In this document: one piece after another, positions 48,560 to 61,494 of the stretch
Position numbering within the stretch: position 1 is the stretch's first letter
How the letters are laid out: the number at the start of each line of letters is the position of its first letter
Notes under the pieces: generated by a model
What the model was told of the DNA's origin: nothing
The model's input: only the letters and a program-made list of their open reading frames with translations
Databases searched by the model: none
Made by a program: the position numbers and the translations under genes
DNA from: Lepeophtheirus salmonis
Taxonomy: Eukaryota; Arthropoda; Copepoda; Siphonostomatoida; Caligidae
Direction of reading: 5' to 3'
NCBI RefSeq assembly: GCF_016086655.4
Contig: NC_052136.2
Location: 39,626,866 to 39,690,865, forward strand
DNA length: 64,000 nucleotides

Positions 48560-48720
48560 ACTTGTAGCCAAAGCAATCATCCCTTTCTGATAGAGCCATT
48601 CTTCCTTTCCAACGTTTTGGACTTGCTGACGGCGTAGGCGGTGGTCTTGGAGACATCCAACAGCTCAGAGTGTGTTAATAGAAATTCATCGTTCTCGTTC
48701 AAGTGTCATTTTCTCGACTT
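48560..48720 (-). pseudogene. Tc1-like transposase N-terminal scrap
   Basis: The minus strand reads ELLDVSKTTAYAVSKSKTLE then RKNGSIRKG. This resembles the second helix of the N-terminal HTH (GVSKTTVYxVVKR) and the following GSxxRK(P/K)GSGR linker. The catalytic domain is absent. It lies directly beside repeat C copy 2. Confidence 0.5.
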
Positions 48721-48837
48721 GTTACGTAAGCTAGAGAGTTAAGGTTTGTTTAGTTTTGTAATTAATGGTTTATGCTTTACTTTATCGAAATATGAATTAA
48801 TTTCAATAACTCAACCTTCATTCATTATTGAATTAAT

Positions 48838-49004
48838 AAGTGTTCAGATTTCAATGGTCAAAGTGAGAGACCAATACATTTTGAGAGGTCAAATATCAGG
48901 GTAGCACAAAACGTTAAAAATGCATAATCCCCCATAACTTTGCAACAAATTGAGATTTTAGGGGTAGGGTTTGTTCTCTAACGAATTTCCATTCTAGTTT
49001 CCCT
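48838..49004 (+). repeat. Dispersed repeat family D, 3' half
   Basis: GGGTAGCACAAAACGTTAAA, AATGCATAATC and CATAACTTTGCAACAAATTG match 11260-11315. The 5' half of the family is missing. Confidence 0.7.
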
Positions 49005-51729
49005 TCTTTTTGAAATTCGAGGTTTCGAGAGGACAGGAAAGATCGTCCTACATATAATATGTTATAGTCAATATTAATTCAGGGAGTCAAATAAACTCCC
49101 CGGGATATATATATATATATATAACCTCTATTGTTTGCTAGTTCTCCTTCAACATATTACCTATTCTAATTAAAACTCTTCAACCAACCCAGCAACTTCT
49201 TAAATTAGCTTGAATTTATGAACATTGTTATATATTCATAATTTATATAAAGTTAAAAAAAAAAGATTCATGGCTATGAAGAGCTTCCCATATATATATA
49301 TATATATATAATTATAATCAAAATCGTTTCTTTTAATAAACACAACATAATAATATAAATGATATAAATGAAATTATAAGAATAGGAAAAAATAAGAATT
49401 ATTACTCGGGAAAGTGTCATGAAAATAACACAACAATAAGGAGCATAGTGTGTGGAAGAATAAGAAATGAAAAAAAGGAAACTAATTATTATTTATGTGT
49501 AATGTAATTTTCATTCCTATTTCTTCCTTGTACCATACATACATATATACGAGAGTTGAAGAAAAAAAAAAGAAATTTATTGCTTCAACAAGTCAGAAAA
49601 TAAAATGAAATAACAAGTCAATTGTGTTCAGGAGGTAAATAATACCTACATAGGTATGTACATCGGTCTGCCCTTAGATTGAAAGGGTTATGTATATGGT
49701 CAAGAAGAGAGATCTTCTTAATAGGGGAGGAGACTAAGGACCTAACGATGTCTAATTTGTTGGCATCCGTGAAGAAGGGTTAACATACATGAATAATAAT
49801 TGATTTATATTTATGTGTAATCAAGATTATTTATTGTTGATTACAGTAAGTTATTTGGAAATATCCATAACAAAGCAACTCAATGAGAGTATATAAAAGA
49901 TTTTCAATTGGTGTTTAGGAATCGTTATAATCAAATGTATATAAGAGTTTGAGGTGAATACATTGAAGGGAAGAAAAAGTTGCATACGTCTTGAGAGAGA
50001 AACTATAAAGTGACATCATATGTGGTACCGTAAAAAGCGACATCTTGCGTCGATAAAAGGATTTAAATAAGACACGGGGTATGCTTAAACTAACAGGATC
50101 TTTTTGCCACTTTGTTTTGTAGCTTTGAGCTGACCAACTAAACCCTGTAAATTGTATTTTGTTACATTTTTTTAAATCATCAACAAAAGACCCTTTCAGA
50201 AAAGTTCTCTGGCGCGGAGGAAATAATAATGAGAAAATTATAACAGCCTAAAGCTCTCTAAAAATAACAAAAAGGGCCGGCAAATAAAAAACGAAAATAG
50301 ATTAAGATCTGGCCGTCCAAGGTCCACGAGATCTAATTTTTTTGCCCTGGTCACTTGTGTACGTAAATGTTCATCCAAATTTTGAGGAAGAGGTTGAAGG
50401 TTGCGAACATTGCAAAATATAATATTGGAATCAATAAACATGAGGTTCATCTTTGTTTTTTTGCAAAGAAAACATTTTTATAACAATAAATACTGTAAAA
50501 GATATATATTTTTCTTTGCGTTCTAAGACATATGACACCCCTTGTAGACATTTGACATTAAAAAAAATATCTTCAAAGAAAACTTTAATTTATTGACACG
50601 GATATTTGTTGAGTAGAATTTACGTATTTTCGGAATATATCGGTATATCCATTAAACCCCATTTTATGAAGGTGAAGGATACTTAATGACTAGGAATGTT
50701 AAACGATTTCCAAATAAATGATTTGAAGGCAATAACAAACTTTATTTGATGGTGCTTTTTCTGATGATTTCAGGGATGATAATAATTTCGTTTTCAACAT
50801 AATTTACTAGTTCCCTCTCTCTGTTTCTTTAACTATATATTATGATTTCTTAAGATACAATTTTGTCATATGATATATTTGAAACATTTATGTATGTTCG
50901 GAAATTTCATTAAATGAAATACTTTAAAAAATGATAAAAGTATATACTTAATGTTATTTCAATTTTGAAATTAATAGGAAAAAAAGTCCCTCTCCTTCAA
51001 CAAGAAAAAGCAATTGAAGCTCCCTCTATGTTATTAACATACCTACTTAATAACAATTTACAGGGCATACAAGATGTGTTCATCGCACAAAACAACAATT
51101 ACAAACTAGTTGATCGATTTTATTGAAGCTCACATCTGCCAAGGAGTGGAATGGGAGTGATTTTGATGTGTATCAATCCGTTTTAAATTTTTACTAGCTG
51201 AAATGGAAAAACACCGTCATTTCTGAAGCGGATGCTCTATTTTGATTTTTTGTGTGTTGATTTTTTTTTCTTTGAAAAAAAATAAATATCAGTTTTTTTG
51301 ATTTTGTTAAACATAATGATTTTATGAAAATTATGGTCCGAAGGATATGTTTTTTGGATGATACAAATAAGTTGTGGGAATTAAAAATGGCTAACTATTC
51401 AATTTTGAGATCCCACTGGAAACTCTTTAATCAAACAAAATCCCTAGCATACATTTACATAAATAAAACATCCCCAAACCTCGTATCCAACAAATGAATC
51501 TACAAAAAGTAATAAAAAAAAGCAAAAACCCAATAGGTAAGGTACATTGTTGTGGGGTACCTATAAATATTGGCTTGATTATTATATTATTATTGGGGAG
51601 AGGGGAGTGATATCCATCATATTGAGTAATCAGTATATTGCGTGTGAGAGATTGACTATACATATGTAATATAGATATAGTTACAATTTATAGCAAAATA
51701 CATACTTAGAAATATATATATATTTGTTA
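49005..51729. other. AT-rich non-coding DNA with TA microsatellites
   Basis: (TA)n runs occur at about 49107-49123 and 49291-49310. The open frame at 50238-50450 (minus) has an RPDLN word but no wider transposase match. No gene is supported. Confidence 0.5.
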
Positions 51730-51948
51730 GACTGTCCCGTTTTCTGCTTTATATTTTTTTACCCCTCCACAATTACCTTTTCTGAGGGGGACAATCAAAG
51801 GACAGATTTTATATTCAAATGGCGTGTACCATGCGAAAAACAGGTTGAAAGGCTTCAAACTTTGATAAGGTCAATTTTTTCAGGACTTCCACCAGAAAAA
51901 ATGTTTGTGTATGGGGAAAAAAAACAACAAGCTAAAAACGGGACAGTC
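51730..51948. mobile_element. 219-bp MITE with GACTGTCCCGTTTT termini
   Basis: The left end GACTGTCCCGTTTTCTGCTT and the reverse-complemented right end GACTGTCCCGTTTTTAGCTT agree at 18 of 20 bases. TTA/TAA flanks indicate a TA target duplication. Both ends lie in open AT-rich DNA and the element is compact. The open frame spanning it has no recognisable domain. TA plus terminal inverted repeats points to the Tc1/mariner/pogo group. Confidence 0.85.
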
Positions 51949-53080
51949 TAATACACATAACATATATTAAAAAAAGAAGTCATTTAATAATGACTTAATT
52001 ACTTGAGCTGTTTCTTCTATGTTTGTGTGTGTCTGTGTAACTACATTATATGAGGCAGTTTGTCAGCTATTATTGTGGAGCAAGCACCTACCACCTGTGC
52101 TACGGCGCATATCCTTACTATTATTATATTTTTCTTAAGCCACTATTATTATTAGAGTAATATTATTAAATTTTGGGGTGGAAATTAATACAAAATTAAG
52201 TTCTCTGTATATATATTTATTTTAACCATGACGAATTGCCCGGCACATAATGAAATATCCCTCTACCGCTTTTCTTTGTCTTTCATGACTTCAATTCATG
52301 TGTGTGTGTGTGTGAGTGAGAGAGAGAAAAGGCATCTATCTCTGGAAAAATGGGGGTAATTTCTAAGAATACGAAGAAGTCCAATACCACCATCAAATGG
52401 TGGTGCCCCTGTTGTATTGCTGTCTGACGAAAAATTGCCTTCAAATTAGTAAATCAACAAGGGGGAGTCTGTCTCCTCTTTTCACTGAGGTCACACCACA
52501 TGGCTGATATATAACTACCTAATATGTTTATACTTTTTAATAAGTAGGTTTACCTACTTCAACTAACCCTCAAAACCTATATAAAACAAAGGATTAGTAT
52601 ACCCATAGAATAAAATACATAGAGGCGACAAGATGCACGAATGATTGAGCATAATATGTCAACTGATAATAGGGGTATAGTATTACGTCATCATTGTTTG
52701 TTTTCTTAAATCAATAATAATCGGAAATTCCAACAACATAAATGATATTTAGCTGACTCTCAAGATGCAATAACAAATTAACCAATCAAGTTATTTTCTT
52801 TAGCTGTCTTTGAACATATATGTATTACACCATTTTACTAAGATATAGAATAGTATACGGTAATGCCTTTACCTCCGGCTTTAATTCGTTTCTAGAGCGG
52901 AAATCCTAAGTTAAAATAATTTATCCCAAAATAAATAACTAAATAAAAATAATGCTTGAAGTAACTCTCGCGTTCTGTTTTCAACTCTCGACCAGCTCGT
53001 ATCACAAGATATTATTTTGTTTCTACCCTTTACCATACTCATGTGCATTGGTGCAGAATTTTTGGGGAAATATTAGTGTA
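51949..53080. other. Non-coding DNA with a TG/AG microsatellite
   Basis: No gene recognised. (TG)n followed by (AG)n lies at about 52299-52328. A small hairpin ACCACCAT, CAA, ATGGTGGT lies near 52388-52406. Confidence 0.5.
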
Positions 53081-53608
53081 CAGATTGGGTACTCAAAACT
53101 TGCAGTAGCATGACTAAATTACGAAAAACGTGATTTATATAGAATTAAGACAATACAGCTCAACAGGAATATGTGAATTGTTAAAAACTGTATATAGCTA
53201 TATTTTTATTTCAGATGTCCTCTTTCGCAAGTAATAAAAGCCTCAACAGCGGCAGACATTCTTCTCGTTGACGTTTTAACCTGCAAAGTCAAGTGTGTTA
53301 AGGTCCAGGCTGGAGAAGGTCCACATGGAGGCAGGCCAGAAGTCAGCCATATTGTTGTTGTATAAGATTTGGTTCTTCTTGACTGTGTGGGCCTTCTAGA
53401 TGTTTTAGGCAGTTCAGAAGGAGATTGCACACGTGTTGCCTTTTTTATATTGCTCTGATATTTGTACACTAAGAGACATGGGATAAAAACAAGACTGGTT
53501 AATTTTTGTCTCAGCTGTCGTTGTGTTGCGTAATGAAACCTCTTATTTAAAAATAAGAGGGATAAAATCGTAATTAAATATTACTGCAAGTTTTGGGTGG
53601 CCACCATG
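53081..53608 (-). mobile_element. Family B element 3: Tc1-like, internally deleted, TA-flanked
   Basis: Terminal inverted repeats: the left end CAGATTGGGTACTCAAAACT and the reverse-complemented right end CATGGTGGCCACCCAAAACT are both followed by TGCAGTA. TA flanks both ends (53079-53080 and 53609-53610). On the minus strand the interior keeps only eroded transposase, ending VEAFITCERGHLK, the counterpart of VEAFIAFERGHIE in the 28.4-kb copy. At 528 bp it is the shortest member. Confidence 0.85.
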
Positions 53609-53610
53609 TA

Positions 53611-53840
53611 CTTCCTTGTTTGACTCGGAGTATAATTCCTGTCCATGTCCTTGCTATTTAAAGAGTCAGATTTGTATTTATTTACTTCTTTTCACGGCTG
53701 CTTGCAGCTGATCTAATAAAAGTTCCTGAGAGATATGCTGCTCTCTTCCAATGCATTCTTCAATTTGTGAGGATTATCACGTTATTTCATTCTTTATTTA
53801 CATACCTACAAGTCATATTTTAACCAACTCTATAAATATC
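53611..53840 (+). repeat. Dispersed repeat family A, copy 4
   Basis: TTGTTTGACTCGGAGTATAA, CCTGTCCATGTCCTTGCTAT, TGCAGCTGATCTAATAAAAG and GCTCTCTTCCAATGCATTCT run in the same order as in copy 3. It begins immediately after the family B element, which may have inserted into its 5' edge. Confidence 0.7.
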
Positions 53841-54645
53841 CATAATCTAACAGACGTGTATCACCATTTTGTTTTATAGCTTTAGATATATATGTATATC
53901 CATTAGGAAGTACCTGACCTACTGTTCATAAAGTACCTACAACACGATCCCTTATACTCAGCATCTCCCAACAATAAAATAAGAACAAATCTCTTTTTCT
54001 TCTTGTTGTAACAATTGGTTTCCTTTCGATTATTTGTAAATGACTCTTAAATGACATTAGAGCACATGGCAATAAAAATACGTACTTACATTGTATATAA
54101 ATATATATCCTTCCATTTGGAGTCCCTCTTTCTCTCTCTCTCTCTCATATCCAATTACCCGGAACAGGATTTGTTTATTTGATACAACCATGAACAAATA
54201 GGGTTCATTCATATCTGTTATGAATCTGTGTTTACATATTGTTCCGAGATATTTTTCTTTTGAGGGGGAAATCTGAATAATATATAGATCTTGTATTTTG
54301 ATCCATCTTATCTTTTGCAATGATACTTTGTTGATGTTATATAGTATATACGAGATGAACACTGTCGATATTGAGATAAAATACTACTCACAGCACTTAA
54401 TAGACCAGTCAATCAACCAAAATTCAAATCACAAGCATTTACAGACTGTACATATATGAGACCAATATATGAGGTATTCTAATTATTGTTAGGGTAAAAG
54501 TGACAAAGTTAGAAATGTCAACAGCGGCTCCCACAAACTTATTCCTATCGTGGCACTCCTTGGTGTAACAGTTGGGTAACAGAGCTCCTATTATTAAGTA
54601 ATTACTCATACGTGTACCTATTATTATAGTTATTTCATTTAGTTT
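53841..54645. other. AT-rich non-coding DNA
   Basis: No gene recognised. A TC microsatellite lies at about 54131-54146. Confidence 0.5.
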
Positions 54646-55263
54646 GTGTGTTATGATGATATTGTATGTGAAGGGTTGAAATTTATGAATGCACGGGAAA
54701 AAGCTAGGCAAGTTAGAGACTGGCCGCAGTGCAACGTATTTTTCAACGCCATCGGCAAAACTGCTTATGGTGTCAGCGATGTTCTCAAGAACAAAGCCAT
54801 CATCAACCTTAACAGGCTGCTGGAAAAGTTTCAGTACTATTTTCCGGACTTCAAAAGTGAAACCCCAATGATGGAGTTCACGAGGAATCTCTTCAGCTTC
54901 CGAGTTGTCAACTATCCAAAGGCAGGAGAATACATCCAAAACCAGTTTCTTGACCTCTTGCATGACTCTACAGTATATCCTGTTTTTGCGGAGACAAGCA
55001 TAAAGGTATTCTGGTTGAGTATCCTCTCGTTGCTTTGGAAGTGCTCACACTACTGGTTACATTTACTTCCACGTATTTGTGAGAGTCAGTGTTTTTTAGC
55101 ATGCTTTACATCAAATCAAAGCAAAATCACCTGATTGATCTTGAATCTGATTTCCGCTGCACCATTTCAAAAGTGGAACCGAACCTAAAGTCCCCCTTCA
55201 AGGCAAAACAAATAAAAATAAGTCTCATTAACCCGTATTCGTCTAGTGATGCATTTTTTGTAT
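54646..55263 (+). pseudogene. hAT-superfamily transposase C-terminal relic
   Basis: The first frame (to about 55085) reads NLNRLLEKFQYYFPDFKSET, then LFSFRVV and NQFLDLLHDSTVYPVFAETS. This is the pattern of the region before the hAT C-terminal dimerisation domain (FxxRFxDF...LxFxxxPF...QxELIDLQxDxxLKxKFxE). After a frameshift near 55090 the second frame reads VFFSMLYIKSKQNHLIDLES then DFRCTISKVEPNL. This corresponds to CExxFSxMxxIKSKxRxRLTDExLxxxLRxxxxxxxPxI of the dimerisation domain. The N-terminal BED finger and catalytic core are absent here. Related proteins include the domesticated ZBED5 and GTF2I-repeat-like group; this copy is dead. Confidence 0.7.
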
Positions 55264-58200
55264 GTTTTTTATTGGGTAAATTAATTGAGAAAAAGACATA
55301 ACGAATCTTTTCAGATGTATTAATTATATTTCCATGTGATAACTTAAGTAAAAAAAAATAATATATGCAGACAAAAATTAAGAAATGTGAGATGGCACAA
55401 AAAAGAAAAGTTTAAATTTACATACTCAACACTATATGGGCTTATATCGAATTTGTCAAAGGCCGTTGCTGTGGTAGAAAATGGAGAGTTGTCTCATATA
55501 AAATTGCGGAATTATAGGAAAAACATTAAGAACCACTACAAATGATAATAAAGTTTCTAATTATTAAACACTACTTTTATTGGTAAAAAAATAGAATCCT
55601 AATCATCACTTTAAATGATCTTGAAAAGTGTTGTGTTCATCCCATCACTTATATAGGACTGAAGTCTGCAGTCCATCCATCTCAGTTTGGGTCTGGTCCA
55701 TTTCAGTCCTAAAACTTATAAAGTTTTGTCTTGGATAATGCCACTCAACTTTATTTTTTATCTTTAAATAATTTGTACAAGTGCAAAGAAATCATGGAGC
55801 ATTCCCAAGGACTTATAGGGCGGGTTCTAAGACTGGAATAGACCAAATAAATAAGGACTAACACAACACTAATTGTGAATCGTCTCCACCCTATTCCAGT
55901 AATTGATAAAGTTTTAATAGGGATTGTAACTAGGATTTCTAATTTCCCAGAGAACAAACTTTGGGATACTAGGAAATTTAAGTAATTTATATTATATTTT
56001 AAGAAGAAAAAATTACTTGAAGCTACTCGTTGTGAAAGATCCAAGTTTCATTTAGGTTTCCGAGGTTAGAAGGGGAAGTAATAGTTTAATGTACATGTGA
56101 GTGTTTGTTATATGTGCTCCGTCCTTGGCTTTCAATTTTTGTGGATGCACTATAGTATAAATCGTTGAAAACTCTATTTAATCTTCAAGATATTGTATTC
56201 AACTTTTCACTGCATTAATTACTCCATAAAGGAAAGTTATGTTATGAAATAATTAAGCCTAAGATTTTCTTCAAAATGTTTTTATTTTCACGGGAATTTA
56301 TCGTAGATGTAAAGGTCATAAATATATAGAAAGCATAATTTCAAGAACCCAGGAGATAATCTGTAATAGCCATAATCAACTAATCAGCAACAAGACTTGC
56401 GTCTTGGTTAGGAATTGAATCCATTTTATGAAGACTTGCAATTCGACTTGTTCTCGCAATCAAAGACTACCAATTTGACTTAGACTCAATGCTTAAGACT
56501 CACTGTGTACAATTTTACAGTGAACTCAAGAAATGCCTTAATAATATGATGAATCCGAAATAATAAATCAGGGGACTCAATAAAAATATATACTCGTGCA
56601 TGCGAGCAAAGACGGGATACTCAACTTGGACCCACCTCTAAGTAGCCAGTAACCAAGGAAGAACATCAAATAAGAAACAGCACAAATACTAACAATGGTT
56701 TGCATGATTTATCCATGTCTAATAGAAAGCAAATGTACATAATATATAATAGAGCCTATAATTATAGTCCGACAAGAACGAGGAGAAACGTAATAAAATA
56801 GAGAATAAAAATAAAACAATTATCTGTTGCACTAATCATAATATACATATAAATCATTTCTGTATTTAATTCAAATGTATATAAAATAAAAACAGATGTC
56901 CTTCTTCTAAATTCTATGACTTTAAGCACCTAGAAACCTGTAATTTACATGATTGTCCACACATGCAAACACGAATCTCTTTTTTACGAGTACGTACATA
57001 TACTTGTTGCAAATGAAGACTCTATGTAAGTACTTAAGAACGTCATATCTACCAAAGCAGAAACTTAAATTATTACATCTTTTTCCAAGGGTTTATTCCT
57101 CCCCAATTTTTGTTTTGCTTTTGTATATCTAATGTTGAAATCCGTAGAAAATCTTGAGTCAAGCTAAAAACGAAAGAAGAAAAAAATGAATGAACTTATT
57201 TCTTGGTTTCTATCATATTCCTTGACACGAAAAGGTGTGTGTGCGTATATAAACATATAGTAGACCCCTAATACCGCCACCCAAGACACTAGGGGTAATA
57301 ACAACCCGTTTTCTCTATCTTCATCATAGCAATTTCTTTTTACTTTTTTCTTTCAAGGTATCACGCAATCGAAGAGCTAAGAGTGAGTCAAAAAGTGGTG
57401 TATACACTCATTTTACATATATATACTTAAAAAAACTATGAAGAGTTTTATTAGGTCAGATGTGGTCAACTTAATCACTCTTTCCTATTCTTTGTATTTT
57501 TAATTTCATAGAAGTAGATATAAAGAAGTTTTTAATTAGCCCATAAGGAAATACTCCCTCATTTCATGAACAATATACAGGGATAAAAGTAAAGATACTT
57601 GATGGTTTTGCATAACAAGATTATTTGCAATTTTAAAAAGTTCAAACTTTTTCGGATGGAAATATTTCTTTGCTTTTTTTTTACTCTTAGCTATTTGATT
57701 ATTGCCTTTTCAATTTTTTATAACTTTGTTGTTATTCATTTTTTGTCAGAATTTTAAGCAGGCTTGTTTGAGTGCAGTGCAGTTGTTGTTTTTGCTAGAA
57801 AATTTATTTTAAACTATTTTTTTATACATATGTTAGATTATACTTTTCTGGATAAATGAAAAGGGAAAAAATTTAATTAAAGCAATAACTGAACTAAATG
57901 GATAGTAGAAATGTGTTATTTATTGTAAAATTCCGGTTTGCGGTTTTTACAATATAAATGCCAATTATCCAATTGATTTTAATTAGAAGAATTAAAAAAA
58001 TATATTTTTAAATACAAACATAATACAGTCATATAAAACAAAGGTTTTCTAAACAATACAATTTTTTTGTATATTCCTTATCCTTAAAATACCAGATAAT
58101 TTACTGGACGTATAGTATCGCCTGGGTATAAGTATAATCTTTAATCAATTCATTTACAAATATGGATTATCTGATTCATAAGTGAAAGAACAAAAAACAT

Positions 58201-59094
58201 GCGTAATAAAAGAATATATATAAATATTTTGTTGTTGCTAGACAATTAATTATTGGAGAAGCAATATTAAAATTAGCTTTTGTAACTTATTTTGACAAAA
58301 GTTTGAATTATAAACTTCTATTACTTTACTTATTCTATAATAGGGCTTATGTTTTGTAAATAAGGGTATAAACTTTTAAGTTGTGCATTTGATCCCTTGT
58401 TATTACCATAGGAAAATTGAAGCAGTGAACAATTTTACATAATTACTTTATATTTCTAAAAACATTCATATTAAAAAAAAATAATAACAAATTATTCCAA
58501 AGGATGCCTGGTATATGTTCATTTCACTCAACTCTGCTACCATCAGCTTTGACAATGGTAGTAATCCTCTTTCAGAAAACGATACGCCAGTCTTGTGTAT
58601 CTAATCCTGGGGTCAAAATGATGGATCCTTCATTAGACTTCAAGTAACTCATGAACTTCTTGGGTATATTCTGCTTTTTCTTCACTCCATTATTGTGATA
58701 ATAACACCTTTTAATAAGTCGCATACTCTTACCAATTCATTGCTTTACCTCCATGGCTACGATGGACTTATGGAGATATGAATAATTTTTAAGAACAGTT
58801 AGCAATGATGTTTTCATGTTATTTTATAGAGAGTTTGTGATCGTGGTGATGGCGTTCACATGTTTTGAGTGGCTACTACATAAAAGTCTTTCTTTGAATT
58901 ATTCAAATTCATTTTTTTAGCTATTTTACTTTATATGCAAAGCTAAAGGCGCAGTTTAGGTGGTTGGCGAAGATTGCACGTAGATACACACTAATAAAAA
59001 TTTTTGTTTAACTTCCATCTCAATTTCACCAATGCTTTAAAATTAAACAGCTTCAAAAATTTTCATCACTCACCTTCTCAATATTAATCACGTA
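55264..59094. other. AT-rich non-coding DNA
   Basis: No supported gene. Near 55660-55715 GTCTGCAGTCCATCCATCTC and CATTTCAGTCCTAAAAC resemble the 5' part of repeat family C and may be a decayed piece. At about 58510-58740 (minus) an eroded reading with NNGVKKKQNIPKKFMSYLKS and KRITTIVKADGSRVE may be another transposase scrap. Confidence 0.4.
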
Positions 59095-59270
59095 AGGCAT
59101 TGTTGTAGTCAAAGTATAATTGAGGATCGACATCAGAGTAATTCTTGTGTATGTACTAATCTAATAACTGAAGTGCTCTCCTTCCAAATATTGATTTTCA
59201 GAGTAACTTTGTTATTTTCTTTCTTAAAAACCGACAGGACATATTTTCTACAACTCTTATAATAGGTATG
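59095..59270 (+). repeat. Dispersed repeat family A, copy 5
   Basis: TATAATTGAGGATCGACATC, AGAGTAATTCTTGTGTATGT and, near the end, GACAGGACATATTTTCTACA match copies 2-4. The middle is shortened. Confidence 0.65.
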
Positions 59271-60714
59271 GCTCTTTAGGGTTAAGGTATTTGATGACAA
59301 AGTTTTCTTAGCACCCAGAGAACTCTATAATATAGGTACATGCATGGTAAATTACAATAAAAACAGAGTTTTTCCACAAGAGCCTATTTCTACAAAATTT
59401 ATTACGAGTATAAACACTTTTTGGTCTATTAATATTGTAACTAAGGTAAATATGATGATCAATATTTTATGTAGCTATGTAGATACATGGAGCTGAAACT
59501 ATTACAAGGTGTATCAAAGGACACTTCTCCAAGATTTGTAAAAAATATTAACTTTTGTTATTTAAAAAAACCGTTAAATGACATGTTCAGTCTGACAAAT
59601 TGATGACTCTTTGAGAGAAGAGCAGTTTGGCTGTCAGGAATTTTTATTAGATTAGCAACAAGTAGTAGTTAAGGTAAAATGGAAATTAGTACTAATATCA
59701 ATCCGTATATTGTGCTTATACAGTGCTTAGATAACGGTGGAACTCGATGATTTATATTATTTTATCCACATTTTGATCATTGGACTTCCAGAGCTTGGTG
59801 CATCTTTGAGATCAAAATTACCGGAACGGAATCAACAATAGCAAAATATTACATAATTGGCTGTTACTGTATTAGGAAAATTCCCATTTTATTCACATTT
59901 TCAGCTGTTTAGCTTGCGTTTTCGCCTTTTTCGAAGAAAAACTGTAAAATATGGCGACTTTTCTCTGTGCTAGTCTCCATCTTTGACAAATGCTCAAACA
60001 AACCTGAATCGTAAAACTGCATATAAGTTTATATAGTACAAGATCTTATTTTTCTAACGCTATCAAGAGTAAACCAATCACGAGATACACATTACTAAAG
60101 CCATGAAATAATGGATACACCTAATATATAAACTCTTTTTGATCTTTTCGCATATTGATCATAATATTTACCTTAGTTACAACTCTTATATAGATATGGA
60201 ATTCAAACTAAACCAAAGGTATTAGAGTAGTTTTTTCCAAAGATATATAAATATAAAATATTATACATATGTATATTCCTTCTATAGATATTATATTAAA
60301 AAGAAACATGTTCAATATATTTATGTGTGTATAATGATATTAAAAAAAGACAAAAAAAAAAAAAAAAAAACGAAGAAAATAAATAAGAAAGTGACTAAAA
60401 ATTATTTCTACTTCAGTGGGATTGAAATTTATATATATATATATATTTCTCTTCAACATCTTAAATATTATTTTAAATATATGGAAAAAAACCTATTTTC
60501 TACTAGTATACATAATATGTGTTATATTATTAAAAAAATGGAGGAAGGGAGCTGAGAGGGAGGTGAGAAGGGGGGAGAAGGATTTCAAGGTTTACAGATT
60601 CCCTATCATTTTGTTTCTTTTATAATATCATATCATATCAAATACATATTATGTAGAATAATGTATATATATTGGTATATATAATCTGTTAAAGAATAGA
60701 ATAAAATATGGGAA

Positions 60715-60900
60715 GGATAATGAATCATAGAGGGCGCTCTGTGTTGTAGAGGTTTCGTGATGTTTTATAAAAAAAAAATGGCTAATATTTATATATATAT
60801 TATCTCTTTAAATAAGAAAAATAAGACAGAAACTAAAATAGTGCTAAAGATAAAGAATCATTGAGGACGCTCTATTTGGTAGAGGCTGCCTGACCATTTC
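60715..60900 (+). repeat. Two-unit direct repeat, about 135-bp period
   Basis: GAATCATAGAGGGCGCTCTG near 60722 and GAATCATTGAGGACGCTCTA near 60856 share most positions. Both are followed by a GTAGAGG word. The GAGGGCGC core also resembles GCGCCCTCT at 40161. Confidence 0.6.
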
Positions 60901-61494
60901 CTTACTATTCTAAAAAAATATAAAATCATAACATTAGCATATGTGTTGTGTACAAGTTGCAATTTTGTACCAGTTGAAACTTGTACTATTTATTAGGAAA
61001 TTATGCAATTTGAGATGAAGAACTTAGAGTTCTTGTAATCAAAGAATAAAATATGAATTATTGAATATTTCATGGATTGTACATATATTGAGGCTGTAAT
61101 TTTTGACTATTGCATTGAAAATTACTAATTAATTATAAGCAATTTGTGGTACATAATAAAGTCCAAACTATAGCATAGTATCAATCTAGAATTGGTATGT
61201 AAATAAACAATTATAGGATTTTTATTATTTTTATTGTATTTTGCAACCTTTTCTCCGAAAAGAAATATCAAAAGGGCCGAAATTTTTTGGTAATTAGCCA
61301 ATTCTTCCTACATACTGAATTATTATCTAATGTCCATTTGGAATCGTTCTGAGTTGAACAGCGAATTGTCCCAATCAACGTTTGAAACACTGATTGTAAG
61401 AAAAATAAGTAGAAACATCGAGAGGTGACAACAAAATGGAGTATAAGTTGTTGTATTAGTGAGGTAACGCCGTATAAAGGGAAGAAATTGTAAA

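Noticed and set aside
50238..50450. Minus-strand RPDLN motif as a transposase
   Set aside because: Only a five-residue word matches. The flanking residues do not follow the Tc1 or mariner pattern.
51724..51951. 75-codon open frame as a small gene
   Set aside because: It exactly spans an inverted-repeat element and its ends are the terminal repeats.
58510..58740. Minus-strand coding relic with NNGVKKKQNIPKKF
   Set aside because: Possibly a transposase scrap, but stops are frequent and no diagnostic motif is present, so it is mentioned only in the regional note.
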